Part shown: in pieces, positions 33,009-44,159 of the stretch | Position numbering within the stretch: position 1 is the stretch's first letter | How the letters are laid out: each line of letters starts with the position of its first letter | Source of the DNA: Azospirillum sp. TSH58 | GTDB lineage: Bacteria; Pseudomonadota; Alphaproteobacteria; Azospirillales; Azospirillaceae | Reading direction: 5' to 3' | Assembly (NCBI RefSeq): GCF_003119115.1 | Contig: NZ_CP022364.1 | Location: 62,001-126,000 of the forward strand | Length of the DNA stretch: 64,000 bases | The notes under the pieces: model-generated | Told to the model about the DNA's origin: nothing | Seen by the model: only the letters and a program-made list of their open reading frames with translations | Databases searched by the model: none | Translations under genes and position numbers: made by a program

Positions 33009-34427
33009 ATGACCCTGGACACCAAGCACATCACCTTCACCGGCCGCATGGTCATTGTCGGCTTCGGATCGATTGGCCAGGGAGTGTTGCCCCTGATTTT
33101 GCGCCACATCGGAATCACGAAGGACCAGATCACCATCGTCACCGCCGAGGAGCGCGGTCATGCCGAGGCGGATGAGCTTGGCGTCAAATTCATCAACCTG
33201 CCGCTGACGAGGGAGAATTACGCCCAGGTGCTGGAGCCCATGGTGGGCAAGGGCGATTTCCTGGTCAACCTGTCGGTGGACGTGTCGTCCGTCGCCCTGT
33301 TCGAGTTCTGCCACAAGGTCGGCGCGCTCTACATCGACACCTGCGTCGAGCCGTGGGCCGGCGGTTACACGGACCCGTCGCTGTCGCCGTCGCTGCGCTC
33401 CAACTACGCCCTGCGCGAGACCGCGCTGTCGCACCGCCCCGCCTTCGAGGGTGGGCCGACCGCCGTCCTGACCCACGGCGCCAACCCCGGCCTCGTCTCG
33501 CATTTCGTCAAGCAGGCGCTGCTCAACGTCGCCGCGGACACCGGCGAATCGACGGAGGTCCCGAAGGACCGCGCCGGCTGGGGCGCCCTGGCCGCCAAGC
33601 TGGGCGTCAAGGTGATCCACATCGCCGAACGCGACACCCAGGTCTCCAACGAGCCGAAGAAAGTGGGCGAGTTCGTCAACACCTGGTCCATCGACGGCTT
33701 CGTCGGCGAGGGCTGCCAGCCCACCGAACTCGGTTGGGGCAGCCACGAGAAGCATTTCCCCGTGGATGGCCGCCGCCACGAATTCGGCTGTGACGCCGCC
33801 ATCTATCTGATGCGACCCGGCGCCTCCACCCGCGTGCGCACCTGGACCCCGCTGGAGGGGCCGTTCCACGGCTTCCTCATCACCCACAGCGAGGCGATCT
33901 CCATCGCCGACTACTACACCCAGCGCGACGGCAACCACGTCACCTACCGCCCGACCGTGCATTACGCCTATCACCCCTGCGACGACGCGGTGAAGTCGGT
34001 GCACGAGCTGGCCGGCAAGAACTGGTACATGCAGCCGAGCCAGCGCCTGATGATGCACGAGATCGTCAGCGGCACCGATGAGCTGGGCGTCCTGCTGATG
34101 GGCCACAAGAAGGGCATCTACTGGTTCGGCTCCCGCCTGGGGATCGACGAGGCGCGCGCTCTGGTGCCGTACAACAACGCGACCTCGCTGCAGGTCACGG
34201 TGGCGGTCCTGGCCGGCATCGTCTGGGCGCTGGAGAACCCGAACCGCGGCATCGTCGAGCCGGACGAGATCGACTTCCAGCGCATCCTGGAGATCGCCAA
34301 GCCCTATCTCGGCGAGCTGGTCGGCGCCTATGGCGACTGGACTCCGCTGCAGGACCGCGAGCGCCTGTTCCCCGAGGACATCGACCACGACGATCCCTGG
34401 CAGTTCAAGAACTTCCGGGTCGTGTGA
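33009..34427 (+). CDS. hss: Homospermidine synthase
   Basis: A 472-residue NAD-dependent enzyme joining two putrescine units, or spermidine and putrescine, to sym-homospermidine, the characteristic polyamine of many alphaproteobacteria. The Rossmann motif VIVGFGSIGQGVLPL is at about 16-30, and family blocks DTCVEPWAGGY and LTHGANPGLVSHFVKQAL follow. Length is normal. The start at 33009 follows GGGGGACCGTCTTAG. It lies 140 bases behind the decarboxylase and ends at a strong terminator. Confidence 0.95.
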   Translation: MTLDTKHITFTGRMVIVGFGSIGQGVLPLILRHIGITKDQITIVTAEERGHAEADELGVKFINLPLTRENYAQVLEPMVGKGDFLVNLSVDVSSVALFEFCHKVGALYIDTCVEPWAGGYTDPSLSPSLRSNYALRETALSHRPAFEGGPTAVLTHGANPGLVSHFVKQALLNVAADTGESTEVPKDRAGWGALAAKLGVKVIHIAERDTQVSNEPKKVGEFVNTWSIDGFVGEGCQPTELGWGSHEKHFPVDGRRHEFGCDAAIYLMRPGASTRVRTWTPLEGPFHGFLITHSEAISIADYYTQRDGNHVTYRPTVHYAYHPCDDAVKSVHELAGKNWYMQPSQRLMMHEIVSGTDELGVLLMGHKKGIYWFGSRLGIDEARALVPYNNATSLQVTVAVLAGIVWALENPNRGIVEPDEIDFQRILEIAKPYLGELVGAYGDWTPLQDRERLFPEDIDHDDPWQFKNFRVV

Positions 34428-34445
34428 GGCCGGTTGGCCTGAACA

Positions 34446-34474
34446 GGAAAGGGGCTCTTCGGAGCCCCTTTTCC
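34446..34474 (+). terminator. Terminator of hss with TTCG loop
   Basis: GGAAAGGGGCTC and GAGCCCCTTTTCC pair perfectly around a TTCG tetraloop, then a T-rich tail. It also faces cobD on the other strand. Confidence 0.9.
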
Positions 34475-34484
34475 TTTGGCGTGG

Positions 34485-35447
34485 TCAGAGGGTGAGCGCC
34501 AGCAGCAGCGCGCCGGCCACCAGGGCGATGCAGGCGCGGCGGTAGAGGTGAAGGGCGCGGGTGATGTCCTGGGCGGTGGCGGCGGTGCGGCCCGGCCCCA
34601 TCCAGGCGTCCTCGATCCGCACCGCGCCGTAGACCCGCGGCCCGCCGAGCCGGAGGTCGAGCGCCCCGGCCATCGCCGCCTCCGGCCAGCCGGCGTTGGG
34701 GGAGCGGTGACGGTGGGCGTCGCGCCGCACCGACCGCCAGGATTCGCCCGCATCGGCCCCCTCGGTGAAGCGGGCGGCCACCCAGATCAGCAGAGCCGAC
34801 AGGCGGGAGCCGGGCAGGTTGACCAGATCGTCCAGCCGCGCCGCCGCCCAGCCGAACGCCTCGTGCCGGGGGGTGCGGTGGCCGATCATGCTGTCCGCGG
34901 TGTTGATCGCCTTGTAGAGCGCGATTCCCGGCAGCCCGCCGACCAGCAGCCAGCAGGCCGGGGCGACCACCCCGTCCGAGAAATTCTCCGACAGGCTTTC
35001 GATGGCGGCGCGGCTCACCCCATGCTCGTCGAGGCTCGCCGGGTTGCGGCCGACGATGCGCGACACCGCCTCGCGCGCCGCCTCCAGCCCGCCGTCGCGG
35101 AAGGCGGCGGCGACCGCGGCGACATGGTCGTGCAGGCTGCGCTGCGCCAGCAGGGTGGAGGCCAGGGCCGCTTCGAGGAGCCCGCCGAGCGGCAGATTCC
35201 GGCACAGCCCGGCCACCGCCGACGCCGCGCCGCCCACCACCAGAAGCAGGACGAGCAGAGCCAGCACACCGGCGGCCTTGCGGACGGCGAAGGACTCGCG
35301 CTCGCGGTTGAGCGCGCGGTCAAGCTGGGCGATAAGCGCCCCGATCCACACCACCGGGTGGCGGATTTGGGCGTAGAGTGCGTCCGGATAGCCGGCGGCG
35401 GCCTCGATGAGGAGAGCGGCGGCGAGCACGGACGGATGAAGCTCCAC
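34485..35447 (-). CDS. cobD: Adenosylcobinamide-phosphate synthase
   Basis: A 320-residue membrane protein of the CobD/CbiB family, attaching the aminopropanol arm to cobyric acid in cobalamin synthesis. The N terminus AAALLIEAAAGYPDALYAQI, followed by RHPVVWIGALI, and the segments ESLSENFSDGVVAPACWLLV (about 150-169) and FGWAAARLDDLVNLP are characteristic. About four membrane helices. Divergent from cobC, 35 bases apart start to start, so both probably use a shared promoter region. No cobalamin riboswitch was seen here. Confidence 0.9.
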   Translation of the reverse strand: MELHPSVLAAALLIEAAAGYPDALYAQIRHPVVWIGALIAQLDRALNRERESFAVRKAAGVLALLVLLLVVGGAASAVAGLCRNLPLGGLLEAALASTLLAQRSLHDHVAAVAAAFRDGGLEAAREAVSRIVGRNPASLDEHGVSRAAIESLSENFSDGVVAPACWLLVGGLPGIALYKAINTADSMIGHRTPRHEAFGWAAARLDDLVNLPGSRLSALLIWVAARFTEGADAGESWRSVRRDAHRHRSPNAGWPEAAMAGALDLRLGGPRVYGAVRIEDAWMGPGRTAATAQDITRALHLYRRACIALVAGALLLALTL

Positions 35448-35482
35448 GGGATCGAATCCTCTGGGGAAAGGGAAGGGGCGGG

Positions 35483-36553
35483 ATGATGGCGGAATCGGCG
35501 GCGGGGTCCAAGAGGCTCGTCGATGAAGGGAGCGTCCAGGGTGAGATCATCCATGGCGGCGACCTCGACGCGGCGCGGTCGGCCTTTCCGGGGGCGCCGG
35601 AGCCCTGGGTGGACCTGTCCACCGGCATCAACCCCTGGCCGTACCCGTTGCCGTCCATCCCGGCCGAGGCCTGGGCGCGCCTGCCGGGCCGGGCTGCCGA
35701 AACGGCGCTGCGCGAGGCCGCGGCGGCCTGCTACGGCGTGCCGTCGCCGGACCGCGTCGCCGCCGCTGGCGGTTCCCAGGCGCTGATCCAGATCCTGCCG
35801 CGGCTGCGCCGTCCGGGGACGGTCGCCGTGCTGGGGCCGACCTACGCCGAGCATGCCGCGGGCTGGGCCAAGGCCGGCCATCGCGTGAGCGAGATGGAGT
35901 CGCTGGACGCCTGCGACGCGGACGTCGTGGTGGTGGTGAATCCGAACAACCCGGACGGCCGCATCGTCCCTCCCGACACCCTGTTGGCTCTGGCGGAGCG
36001 GCAGGCGGCGCGGGGCGGCTGGCTGGTGGTGGACGAGGCCTTCGCCGAGGTCGCCCCGGAGTGCAGCGTGGCGCCCGTTGCCGGGCGCGCCGGTCTGGTC
36101 ATCCTGCGCTCCTTCGGGAAGTTCTTTGGGCTGGCCGGGGTCCGGCTCGGCTTCCTGCTCGGCGAGCCGGCGCTGGTCCGGGATGTACGCGCCGCCGTGG
36201 GACCCTGGGCGGTGTCGGGGCCTGGGCTGGCCGTCGCCACCGCGGCGCTGTCGGATTCGGCGTGGATCGCCGCCACCCGGCGCCGTCTGGCCGAGGCCGC
36301 GGCCCGCTTCGACGCGCGTTTGGCGGGTGCCGGATTGCGCGTCGCCGGAGGGACCTCGCTCTTTCGTCTCATAGACGATCCCCAGGCCGCCGGGCTTTAC
36401 AACGCCTTGGGGAGCGCCGGGGTGTTGGTGCGCCGGTTCGACTATCGGCAGGACTGGCTGAGGCTGGGGTTGCCGGTGGACAAGGAAGCGGAGGACCGTG
36501 TGATAGTTGCGTGTGAAACATTCAAAAATCGATGGATTTTGCGCTTAAAATAG
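35483..36553 (+). CDS. cobC: Threonine-phosphate decarboxylase
   Basis: A 356-residue fold-type-I PLP enzyme producing aminopropanol phosphate, the arm used by the divergent CobD product. IHGGDLDAARSAFPGAPEPW and DLSTGINPWPYPLP mark the family; NPNNPDG binds substrate and PLP, DEAFAEVAP holds the PLP aspartate, and the PLP lysine is in LRSFGKFFGLAGVRLGF. The N terminus has about 22 extra residues compared with typical members. The ATG follows GGAAGGGGCGGG. Confidence 0.9.
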   Translation: MMAESAAGSKRLVDEGSVQGEIIHGGDLDAARSAFPGAPEPWVDLSTGINPWPYPLPSIPAEAWARLPGRAAETALREAAAACYGVPSPDRVAAAGGSQALIQILPRLRRPGTVAVLGPTYAEHAAGWAKAGHRVSEMESLDACDADVVVVVNPNNPDGRIVPPDTLLALAERQAARGGWLVVDEAFAEVAPECSVAPVAGRAGLVILRSFGKFFGLAGVRLGFLLGEPALVRDVRAAVGPWAVSGPGLAVATAALSDSAWIAATRRRLAEAAARFDARLAGAGLRVAGGTSLFRLIDDPQAAGLYNALGSAGVLVRRFDYRQDWLRLGLPVDKEAEDRVIVACETFKNRWILRLK

Positions 36554-36669
36554 GCGATCACCACCATAGCGCGACAAGATGGCACACAGGGGCAAAAAGG
36601 CGCATCGGCTAACGTACTCCTGGTTTGCCCTATCGTGGCGCAAGAATCTTCCATGACGCTGTGGGGGCC

Positions 36670-38292
36670 ATGCTGGATTCGGTCGGTTCAATGAGTCCTT
36701 CTGGGGATGCGGAGGAAACCCGGGCTGCGCTGTGGCGTGCGTTCGACACGCTGCCGTCGGGGGTCTGCGTCACCACGGACACGGGGACCATCCTGTACGC
36801 CAACCCGGCCCTGCACAGCCTTCTGCATTACGCCCCCGGCCATCTGACCGGCCATGACCTCGCGGCGCTGGAACCTGAGGACGTCGTTCCCCCGTCCCTG
36901 CCGGACGCCTCCGGAGAGCGGCCGCTGCGGCGCCTGGACGGCGGAACCGTCTGGGTCTCGGAGTCGATCGGTCCCCTCACCGGGCCGCTGGGGGAGCGGC
37001 AGTCGCTGCGCATCTACACCGACGTCACCCATCATCGGCAGGCGCAAGCCGCGCTGCGCGACCAGCTTCTGATGAAGGAGGTGCTGTTCGAGACGCTGCC
37101 GGTTCCCGTCTTCGTGAAGAACGCGGCGGGCGAATACACCGATTGCAACGACGCCTTCGAGCGCTACACCGGTCTGGAGCGCCGGAGCATCGTCACCAAG
37201 ACCGCCTTCGCGGTGATGGACCCGCGGATCGCCAAGGCGCACGCCGAGCAGGATCGCGAACTGACCATCAATTGGGGCCAGCGCAGCTACGAGGAGGCGG
37301 TTCCCTTCGTCGGCGGCACCACCCGGCTGTCCAGCCTGACCAAAGCGGTGTTCTGCGACAGCACCGGGAACCTGGGCGGCATCGTCGGCGTGATCCACGA
37401 CCTGACGGAAGGGCTTCCCAGCGAGGAGCGGCTCCAGGCCATCCTGGAGCAGAGTCCGGTCGGCGTGTCGGTGTCGCGCCGCGACGACGGGAGGATCATC
37501 TTCGTCAACACGCGCTTCGCGGAACTGATCGGGCTGAAGCGCGAGGATCTGATCGGCCGGCAGGCCCGCGACTATTATCTGGACCGGCACCAGCGGGAAC
37601 GGGTGATCGAGCGGCTGCGCTCCTATGGGTCGGTGACCAACATGGAGGTGCAGTTCCGCCGGGCGGACGGATCGTCCTTCTGGACGCTGTTCACCGTCAA
37701 TCAGGCGGTGATCCAGGGCGTCCAGGTGAATCTGGCCTGGATCTACGACTACACCGACCGCCGGAACATGGAGGAGGCGCTGCGGGACATGGCGTCCCGC
37801 GATCCGCTGACGGGGATCTACAACCGGCGTTCCTTCATGGAGCTGGCGCGCTCGCAACTGGCCCGCGCCCACCGTTTCAGCGAGCCGATGTCGGTCTTCG
37901 TGCTGGACGTCGACCATTTCAAGCGGATCAACGACAGCTACGGCCATGCCACCGGCGACGACGCCCTGCGCATGGTGGCCGGCGGCTGTCAGGCCATCCT
38001 GCGCGAATACGACATTCTCGGCCGGCTCGGCGGCGAGGAGTTCGTGGTGGTCCTGCCCGGCGCCACCGCGGAGGAATCCCGCGTGGTGGCCGAGCGGGTG
38101 CGCCGCCACCTGTCCCGCATGGCGATTCCGGGACCCGAAGGCCGCTTCCATCTGACCAGCAGCATCGGCATTTCCGCGATCGAGGGCGCCTACGACACGC
38201 TGGAAAAGGCGATCCACCGCGCCGACCTCGCCCTCTACCGGGCCAAGCGCGAAGGGCGCAACCGGGTCGTCGTGTACGAACAGGGGATGTGA
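36670..38292 (+). CDS. PAS-containing diguanylate cyclase
   Basis: A 540-residue cytoplasmic signalling protein. Three PAS-like domains (about 15-120, 130-250 and 260-370) precede a GGDEF domain (about 375-535). The active-site motif is GGEEF, and the inhibitory RxxD site (REYD, five residues upstream) is present, so the protein should synthesise cyclic di-GMP with product inhibition. No EAL domain and no membrane segment. ATG at 36670 is preferred after GTGGGGGCC; a TTG at 36625 and an ATG at 36691 are alternatives. Signal unknown. Confidence 0.9.
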   Translation: MLDSVGSMSPSGDAEETRAALWRAFDTLPSGVCVTTDTGTILYANPALHSLLHYAPGHLTGHDLAALEPEDVVPPSLPDASGERPLRRLDGGTVWVSESIGPLTGPLGERQSLRIYTDVTHHRQAQAALRDQLLMKEVLFETLPVPVFVKNAAGEYTDCNDAFERYTGLERRSIVTKTAFAVMDPRIAKAHAEQDRELTINWGQRSYEEAVPFVGGTTRLSSLTKAVFCDSTGNLGGIVGVIHDLTEGLPSEERLQAILEQSPVGVSVSRRDDGRIIFVNTRFAELIGLKREDLIGRQARDYYLDRHQRERVIERLRSYGSVTNMEVQFRRADGSSFWTLFTVNQAVIQGVQVNLAWIYDYTDRRNMEEALRDMASRDPLTGIYNRRSFMELARSQLARAHRFSEPMSVFVLDVDHFKRINDSYGHATGDDALRMVAGGCQAILREYDILGRLGGEEFVVVLPGATAEESRVVAERVRRHLSRMAIPGPEGRFHLTSSIGISAIEGAYDTLEKAIHRADLALYRAKREGRNRVVVYEQGM

Positions 38293-38552
38293 TCCGCCAT
38301 CTGCGGGCGAAAGTGTCCGGCATCCCATCCAGGGATCGGGCGGACGTTTCGCCATGGACTCCGCGATGCGCGCCCGAGTGCAACCTCTTATGCGCGTGAC
38401 GCATGTGATACAATTTGCCGCAGCCTGTCCCCGACCGTTTTTAAAGCCAACCGATTATTACGTACGCTATGAGTCAATCAACAAAAGATATGACCAACGG
38501 TCGGGTTGGTGACTTGTTCTGAGTTCACCGCGCGTTTGAGAGGCGGACGGTC

Positions 38553-39104
38553 ATGGCGGTCAGCATCGGCGGCACACACAGTGGCTCGACCGGACGGGAG
38601 CGGACATTTCACCGCGACGAGATCATCGTCTCCAAGACCGATCTCAAAGGCTGCATCACCTACGCCAACGACGTGTTCCTGCGCATCAGCGGGTACGACG
38701 AGTCGGAACTGCTGGGACAGCCGCACAACATCGTCCGCCATCCGGACATGCCCCGCTGCGTCTACAAGCTGCTGTGGAGCCGCATCGAGGCCGGGAACGA
38801 AATCTTCGCCTATGTGATCAACCGGGCGAAGAACGGCGACCATTACTGGGTGTTCGCCCACGTCACGCCGGTTTTCGGCAATCCCGACAGCGGGAACGGG
38901 CGGACCATCACCGGCTACCACTCCAGCCGGCGCGTTCCGGCGCGGCCGGCGGTGGATGCGGCGACGGGTCTCTACGCCGCGCTGCGGACGGAAGAGGCGC
39001 GGCACGCCGACCGGAACGCGGCCATGGCGGCCTCCGGCGCCATGCTGGAAAAACTCCTGCGCGACAAGGGCACGAGCTATGACGAGTTTGTCTTCAGTCT
39101 CTAA
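38553..39104 (+). CDS. Aer-type PAS sensor protein
   Basis: A 183-residue protein with one PAS domain (about 15-125): [40 protein letters not shown] and [12 protein letters not shown]. This pattern is the FAD-binding PAS of the aerotaxis receptor Aer. A helical tail ends in [17 protein letters not shown]. The gene end overlaps the start of a methyl-accepting protein gene by 26 bases, in another frame. Together they look like Aer split in two, with the PAS module acting as a separate soluble redox sensor. Confidence 0.85.
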   Translation: MAVSIGGTHSGSTGRERTFHRDEIIVSKTDLKGCITYANDVFLRISGYDESELLGQPHNIVRHPDMPRCVYKLLWSRIEAGNEIFAYVINRAKNGDHYWVFAHVTPVFGNPDSGNGRTITGYHSSRRVPARPAVDAATGLYAALRTEEARHADRNAAMAASGAMLEKLLRDKGTSYDEFVFSL

Positions 39105-40386
39105 ATCGCTCGCCGCCGCCGCTTTGGTCGCCCTGCTGTCGGCGGCGCAGGCGGTGCACGGTTTCGCCACCGGCAACGTCGCCGCCGCCGCGCTGGGCCT
39201 GGTGGCGGTCCTCCCCTGTCTTGCCGCGATCCGCTGGCTGACGCTCACCAACCGGACCATCCGGAAAGCCATGGCGGTGATCGCCGCGGCGGAGAAGGGC
39301 GACCTTCAGCCGCGCATCCTGAACATCCACGGCCAGAGTCCCATCGCGGACATGCTGCGCACCATCAACCGCCTTCTGGACCGCGTGGAGTCCTTCGGCA
39401 AGGAGGCCAACGCCGCCATGCAGCACGCGGCGGAGGGGCAGTATTACCGGCGCATCGTGATGACCGGCATGGTCGGGGAGTTCGGCGCCTACGCCCGCCA
39501 GATCAACGACGGGCTGGCGGCCATGGACGGCAAGAGCCGCGAGTTCGTGGAGAGCGCCACCCGCATCGGCGCCAACATCAAGGAGGTGGCGCAGAGCCTG
39601 TCGGCCAGCGCCGCCCAGCTCGAAGCGTCCTCCACCGCCATGACGGCGACCGCCGCCACGGCCAGCGAGCAGTCCTTCTCCGCGGCCTCCGCGGCGGAGC
39701 AGGTGTCGTCCAACGTGGACGGGGTCGCCGCGGCGACCGGCGAGGTCTCGGGCGCCATCGGCGAGGTGGCCCAGGGCGTGTCCCGCACCGCCGATCTCGC
39801 CCGCAGCTCGGTGGAGAAGGTGCGGGAGGCGGACGCCACCATCCGCTCCCTGCTCGCCGCCTCCGACCAGATCGGTGCGGTCGTTCAGCTCATCAACGAC
39901 ATCGCCAGCCAGACCAACCTGCTGGCGCTCAACGCGACGATCGAGGCGGCGCGCGCCGGGGAGGCCGGCAAGGGCTTCGCCGTGGTGGCGACCGAGGTGA
40001 AGAATCTCGCCAACCAGACCGCCCAGGCGACGGAGGACATCACCCTTCAGATCGCCCAGCTCCAGTCGGTGACCCGCGACACGGCGGCGGTGATCCAGCA
40101 TGTCGGCGGCATGATCCACGACATCGACGAGATCGCGGTCGGCATCGCCGGCGCCGCCGAACAGCAGAGCGCGGCCATCGACGAGATCAGCCGGTCCATC
40201 CGCGAGGCGTCGGCCGGCGTGCGCACCGTGGCCGACGCGGTGACCAGCGTGTCCTCGGGCGCTCAGGACGCCAGCGCCGCCGCCAGTCAGGTGCTCTCGT
40301 CGGCCGGAGAGCTGGCGCGCCGCGCCGTGACGCTGAACGGCGACATCGACAGCTTTGTCGCCCGTGTCTGCGGCGGGAAGCGCTGA
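39079..40386 (+). CDS. Methyl-accepting chemotaxis protein
   Basis: A 435-residue receptor with two N-terminal hydrophobic helices (about 8-27 and 31-50) and almost no periplasmic domain, then a HAMP-like region (about 50-105), and a long signalling coiled coil. The CheA/CheW-binding tip reads [20 protein letters not shown] followed by [20 protein letters not shown]. No C-terminal CheR pentapeptide. Lacking its own sensor domain, it probably takes its signal from the overlapping PAS gene. ATG at 39079 begins the hydrophobic region; ribosome site is weak, consistent with coupled translation. Confidence 0.9.
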   Translation: MTSLSSVSKSLAAAALVALLSAAQAVHGFATGNVAAAALGLVAVLPCLAAIRWLTLTNRTIRKAMAVIAAAEKGDLQPRILNIHGQSPIADMLRTINRLLDRVESFGKEANAAMQHAAEGQYYRRIVMTGMVGEFGAYARQINDGLAAMDGKSREFVESATRIGANIKEVAQSLSASAAQLEASSTAMTATAATASEQSFSAASAAEQVSSNVDGVAAATGEVSGAIGEVAQGVSRTADLARSSVEKVREADATIRSLLAASDQIGAVVQLINDIASQTNLLALNATIEAARAGEAGKGFAVVATEVKNLANQTAQATEDITLQIAQLQSVTRDTAAVIQHVGGMIHDIDEIAVGIAGAAEQQSAAIDEISRSIREASAGVRTVADAVTSVSSGAQDASAAASQVLSSAGELARRAVTLNGDIDSFVARVCGGKR

Positions 40387-40457
40387 GCATCGGCGAAGGC
40401 CGCCCACGCGGCAGGTCCCTTACCAACTCGGATTGAAATCCATGGCCTGAGGGCCCT

Positions 40458-40478
40458 GGACCACACACAGCGTGGTCC
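40458..40478. terminator. Hairpin between convergent genes
   Basis: GGACCAC (40458-40464) and GTGGTCC (40472-40478) pair around a seven-base loop between the receptor and the hybrid kinase genes. No T-run, so a termination role is uncertain. Confidence 0.35.
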
Positions 40479-40484
40479 GGACCG

Positions 40485-43400
40485 TTACGCCGCTCCGGAA
40501 CCGCCCGTCGGAATTTCGGCCGTCTCCAGCACCGCCCGAGCATCGTCCTTTGGGTTGGCCGTGCGTTCTGCGTCCTTCGCGGCGTCCTTAAGGGCGGCGT
40601 CCAAACGCCGGATGCGGTCGCCGCCGATGCCCGCGGGATCCTGGCCGCGGGCCGCGGCGAGCAGTTCGCCGGCCAGCGCGGAGGCCTCGGCAAACCCCAC
40701 ATTGCCGGTCGAGCCCTTCAGGATGTGGGCCGAGCGCTCCACGGCCGCGAAATCCCGGTTCTGAGCCGCCTGCCGGAGCTGGTCGAGATGGGCCGGCGTC
40801 TCGCGGCGAAAGGTCTCCATCAACAGGGCAAAGCCGTCCTCGCCGATCGCGTCGCGCAGGTCCTGGAGCTTGGCGTGGTCGATCCGCGGCGGGGGCTCCG
40901 TCCCATGAACCGGCTCCGGCGGGTTCGGCTCGCTTGTTTTCGGGGAATCGCTCCACCGGGTGACCGTCCGCAGCAACTGGTCCGCCACGATGGGCTTGGC
41001 CAGATAATCGTCCATCCCGGCGGCCAGGCATATGGCCTGGTCGCCTTCCATGGCGTTGGCGGTCATGGCGATGATCGGAACGCGAGCCGCAGCCCCACCC
41101 ATCCGCCGGATCGCCCGCGTCGCCGCCAGACCGTCCATTTCCGGCATCTGGACATCCATCAGGACGAGGTCGTAGGGCAGGGCGGCGACGGCGTTGACCG
41201 CCTCCAGCCCGTTCGACACGGAATCGACGACATAACCAGCCCGGCGCAGCAGGGCGAGAGTCACCTGCAGGTTGACCGGGTTGTCCTCGGCCACCAGGAT
41301 GCGGCGGCGAAGGGGGGCGGATGCGGTCGATCTGGATGTCGCCGAGCCGGACTGTCCCGAGCCGGCCGCCGCCGGTCCAGAAGAGGACTTGCCCGCGGGA
41401 ACCGCCGCCGGCGGCGCCACCCTCGGCGGTGGCGAGGCGAGCAGGCGCGCGACGGCGGCATGGAGCGCCGTCGCACGGATCGGCTTGACGATCCGCACGG
41501 CCACGCCGGCGGCGTCGCCCTCCGGATCACCCATGCGATGGGAGGTCGCCAACGCCAGCGGCAGGGCCGCCAGGGCCGGCTCCGCGCGAATGCGGGCGGC
41601 CAGTTCCGGCCCGGTCAGGCCCGGCATGCAATGATCCAGGATAGCGGCGTCGAACGGCCGCCCCTCGGCGCTGGCGGCCAGAAGCCGGCGCAGGGCATCC
41701 TCCCCCGTGGCGGCGGATTCCGTCTCCAGACCCAGCGCGGCGAGCTGGCGTGCCAGCAGGTCGCGGTTCACCGCCAGATCGTCCACCAGCAGAATCCTCC
41801 GGCCGGCCCAGGCGCCCGGCTCCTTCGCCGTGGATGCGGTTTCCACCGCCGCGCCGCGCCACAGGGGGATGACGGCCCAGAAGACGCTGCCCTCTCCGGG
41901 CATGCTGTGGACGCCGATCCGCCCGCCCATCAGCTCGGTGAGGCGCTTGCAGATGGCGAGGCCGAGCCCCGTTCCGCCATGGCGCCGGGCCGACGAACCA
42001 TCCACTTGGCTGAACATGGAGAACAGGCGCTTGTGGTCGGCCGCGGCAATGCCGATCCCGGTGTCCCGCACTTCAAAACGGACGGTCACCGGCGTGTCAT
42101 GCAGAGCCTCGGCCTTGGCGCCGCCCGGTTCCGCTCCGCCCTCCTCGGGGGAGGGGGCGCCCGGCTCAAGCGACAGCACGATGGTCACGCTGCCATGGTC
42201 GGTGAACTTGACCGCGTTGCCGGCGAGATTGATCAGGATCTGGCGCAGCCGGCCGGGATCGCCGCGCAGCGGGCCGTGCAGGGAGGGCGGGACATAGCTG
42301 GCCAGTTCCAGCCCCTTCGCGGCGGCGCGCGGGGCCAGCAGTTCCACCACGCTCTCGACCAGCGGGACGGCTTCGAAATCGGTGACCTCGAGCGTGAGGC
42401 GCCCGGCGTCGATCTTGGAGAAGTCCAGAATGTCGTTGATGATGGTCAGCAGCGACTCCGCCGAATCACGGATGGTGTCGGCGTAGGCGCGCTGCTCCTC
42501 GTCGAGCTTGGTTTCCTGGAGAAGCCCGGCCATGCCGATCACCCCGTTCATGGGCGTCCGGATCTCGTGGCTCATGGTCGCCAGGAACTCCATCTTGCTG
42601 CGCTGCCCGGCCTCGGCCTTCTCCTTGGCCTCGGTCAGCGCCCGCTCCACCCGCTTGCGTTCGGTCAGGTCTCGGAAGAAGGCGGCGAAGAGGATGCCCT
42701 GCTGCGTCTGAACCTCGGCCAGCGACAGGTCGAGGGGAAACACCTCCCCATCCATCCGCAGGCCATTGACCTCGCGGGAGAAGTTCGGGCCGATCCGGCG
42801 GGCGCCCGCGGCGATGGCCTCCATGGTGCGGCCGTGGAGCGCGTGATGCCGCCGCTCCATCAGTTCCTGCACATGGCGCCCGATCAGGTCGCCGGGCGGG
42901 TAGCTGAAAATGCGGTGGGCCGCGCTGTTGGCGGTTTCGATGACGCCGTCCGCACGCACCGTCAGGATGCCTTCCACGGCGGTTTCCAGAAGCGCGTTGA
43001 ACCGGGCGTTGCCGTCCTCTAACTGGACGTCCTTGCGGCGCAGCAGGGTCAGCACGGCCGCGAACAGCAGGATGATCAGCCCGGAGCCCAGAACGACACC
43101 GGCGATTTCCAACTGGTTGTTCCACCAGCCCGCCAGTTCCTCGTCCTCGCTGCGGCTCACCGCCAGGATCAGCGGCCAGATCGGTGTGGCGCGATAGGCG
43201 GTGATGCGCGCCTGCCCGTCCGGGGCGGTCTCATGGAACACCCCGCCTTCCGAGGTGGGAAGATGGACCCGGAACAGGTCCGTCCCCGCCATCGGCGCGC
43301 CGATGCCCTCCGCCCCGTCCTGCGGAAGCCGGGTCAGGAGCACGCCGTCGCGGCGGTAGAGCGACACCATCCCGTGCAGCCCGTTGCGCACCGCCCGGAA

Positions 43401-44021
43401 GACGCCTTGCAGATACTCGGGATTGACCGAGGCGATCGCGACCCCCAGGAGCGTCCCATCCGCGCTGCGAATGGCCCGGCTCATCGGCAGGACCCATTTG
43501 CCCGACCGATCCTCCACGGCCCCGGCCGGCGTCAGAAAACGCCCGCGCATCGGGGTCCCGATATGAAGACCGGCGCTTCGGCCGGACAGCTGGGCGCGGA
43601 ACAGGTCCAACTCCGCGTAGGAGGTGCCGAGCAGCCGCGGGTCCTCCGTGGTCGCCACCAGGACCCCCCGGTGGTCGAGGACCAAAAAGCCGCGGATGTG
43701 CGGCGAGCGGCGGAGCCGTTCCTGGAGCAGAGGCGTCAGCGCCCCCTCCTCCTGGCCTTGGGGCGGATGGCCGTTCAGCAGCTTGCCGACGGTCACCGCG
43801 TCGCCCACCGAGGCGAGCGTGACATCCACCGTCTGGACCGTGCGGCTGACCGAGGATTCCAGCGCGCTCGCCAAATTGTCGATGTTCTCCGCCGCTTTCC
43901 TCAACGTCAGGGCGCGGTCGGCATGGATGTCGTAGGCGAACTCGAACAGAAGAGCCATCACCGACAAGAAGGCCAACGTGAGAAGGGCGCCCCGGTGTTG
44001 CAACAGGGCAAACTTGGCCAT
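40485..44021 (-). CDS. Hybrid sensor histidine kinase with Hpt domain
   Basis: A 1178-residue membrane kinase. Order: helix 1 (about 11-30), periplasmic dCache-like sensor (about 40-300), helix 2 (about 306-328), PAS (about 340-460), HisKA with H in [12 protein letters not shown] (about 485-550), HATPase (about 595-720, NAVKFTD and DTGIGI), two receiver domains (LLVDDLAVN with [16 protein letters not shown] with [11 protein letters not shown]) and a C-terminal Hpt with [13 protein letters not shown]. The architecture supports an internal multistep phosphorelay. ATG at 44021 or a GTG at 44024. No partner regulator is adjacent; input unknown. Confidence 0.92.
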   Translation of the reverse strand: MAKFALLQHRGALLTLAFLSVMALLFEFAYDIHADRALTLRKAAENIDNLASALESSVSRTVQTVDVTLASVGDAVTVGKLLNGHPPQGQEEGALTPLLQERLRRSPHIRGFLVLDHRGVLVATTEDPRLLGTSYAELDLFRAQLSGRSAGLHIGTPMRGRFLTPAGAVEDRSGKWVLPMSRAIRSADGTLLGVAIASVNPEYLQGVFRAVRNGLHGMVSLYRRDGVLLTRLPQDGAEGIGAPMAGTDLFRVHLPTSEGGVFHETAPDGQARITAYRATPIWPLILAVSRSEDEELAGWWNNQLEIAGVVLGSGLIILLFAAVLTLLRRKDVQLEDGNARFNALLETAVEGILTVRADGVIETANSAAHRIFSYPPGDLIGRHVQELMERRHHALHGRTMEAIAAGARRIGPNFSREVNGLRMDGEVFPLDLSLAEVQTQQGILFAAFFRDLTERKRVERALTEAKEKAEAGQRSKMEFLATMSHEIRTPMNGVIGMAGLLQETKLDEEQRAYADTIRDSAESLLTIINDILDFSKIDAGRLTLEVTDFEAVPLVESVVELLAPRAAAKGLELASYVPPSLHGPLRGDPGRLRQILINLAGNAVKFTDHGSVTIVLSLEPGAPSPEEGGAEPGGAKAEALHDTPVTVRFEVRDTGIGIAAADHKRLFSMFSQVDGSSARRHGGTGLGLAICKRLTELMGGRIGVHSMPGEGSVFWAVIPLWRGAAVETASTAKEPGAWAGRRILLVDDLAVNRDLLARQLAALGLETESAATGEDALRRLLAASAEGRPFDAAILDHCMPGLTGPELAARIRAEPALAALPLALATSHRMGDPEGDAAGVAVRIVKPIRATALHAAVARLLASPPPRVAPPAAVPAGKSSSGPAAAGSGQSGSATSRSTASAPLRRRILVAEDNPVNLQVTLALLRRAGYVVDSVSNGLEAVNAVAALPYDLVLMDVQMPEMDGLAATRAIRRMGGAAARVPIIAMTANAMEGDQAICLAAGMDDYLAKPIVADQLLRTVTRWSDSPKTSEPNPPEPVHGTEPPPRIDHAKLQDLRDAIGEDGFALLMETFRRETPAHLDQLRQAAQNRDFAAVERSAHILKGSTGNVGFAEASALAGELLAAARGQDPAGIGGDRIRRLDAALKDAAKDAERTANPKDDARAVLETAEIPTGGSGAA

Positions 44022-44159
44022 CACGCGCGGCTCCGTGCGGTGTGCTGATGTGGCGCGAATCTTAACAGCGGGCGGGCGAATCGCAAGCCTGCGCTGTGCA
44101 GACGGGGGGCGCGGTGCTATCCTGTCGCAGTGAAAAGCCGGTTTCCGGGGGGCCAGGTC

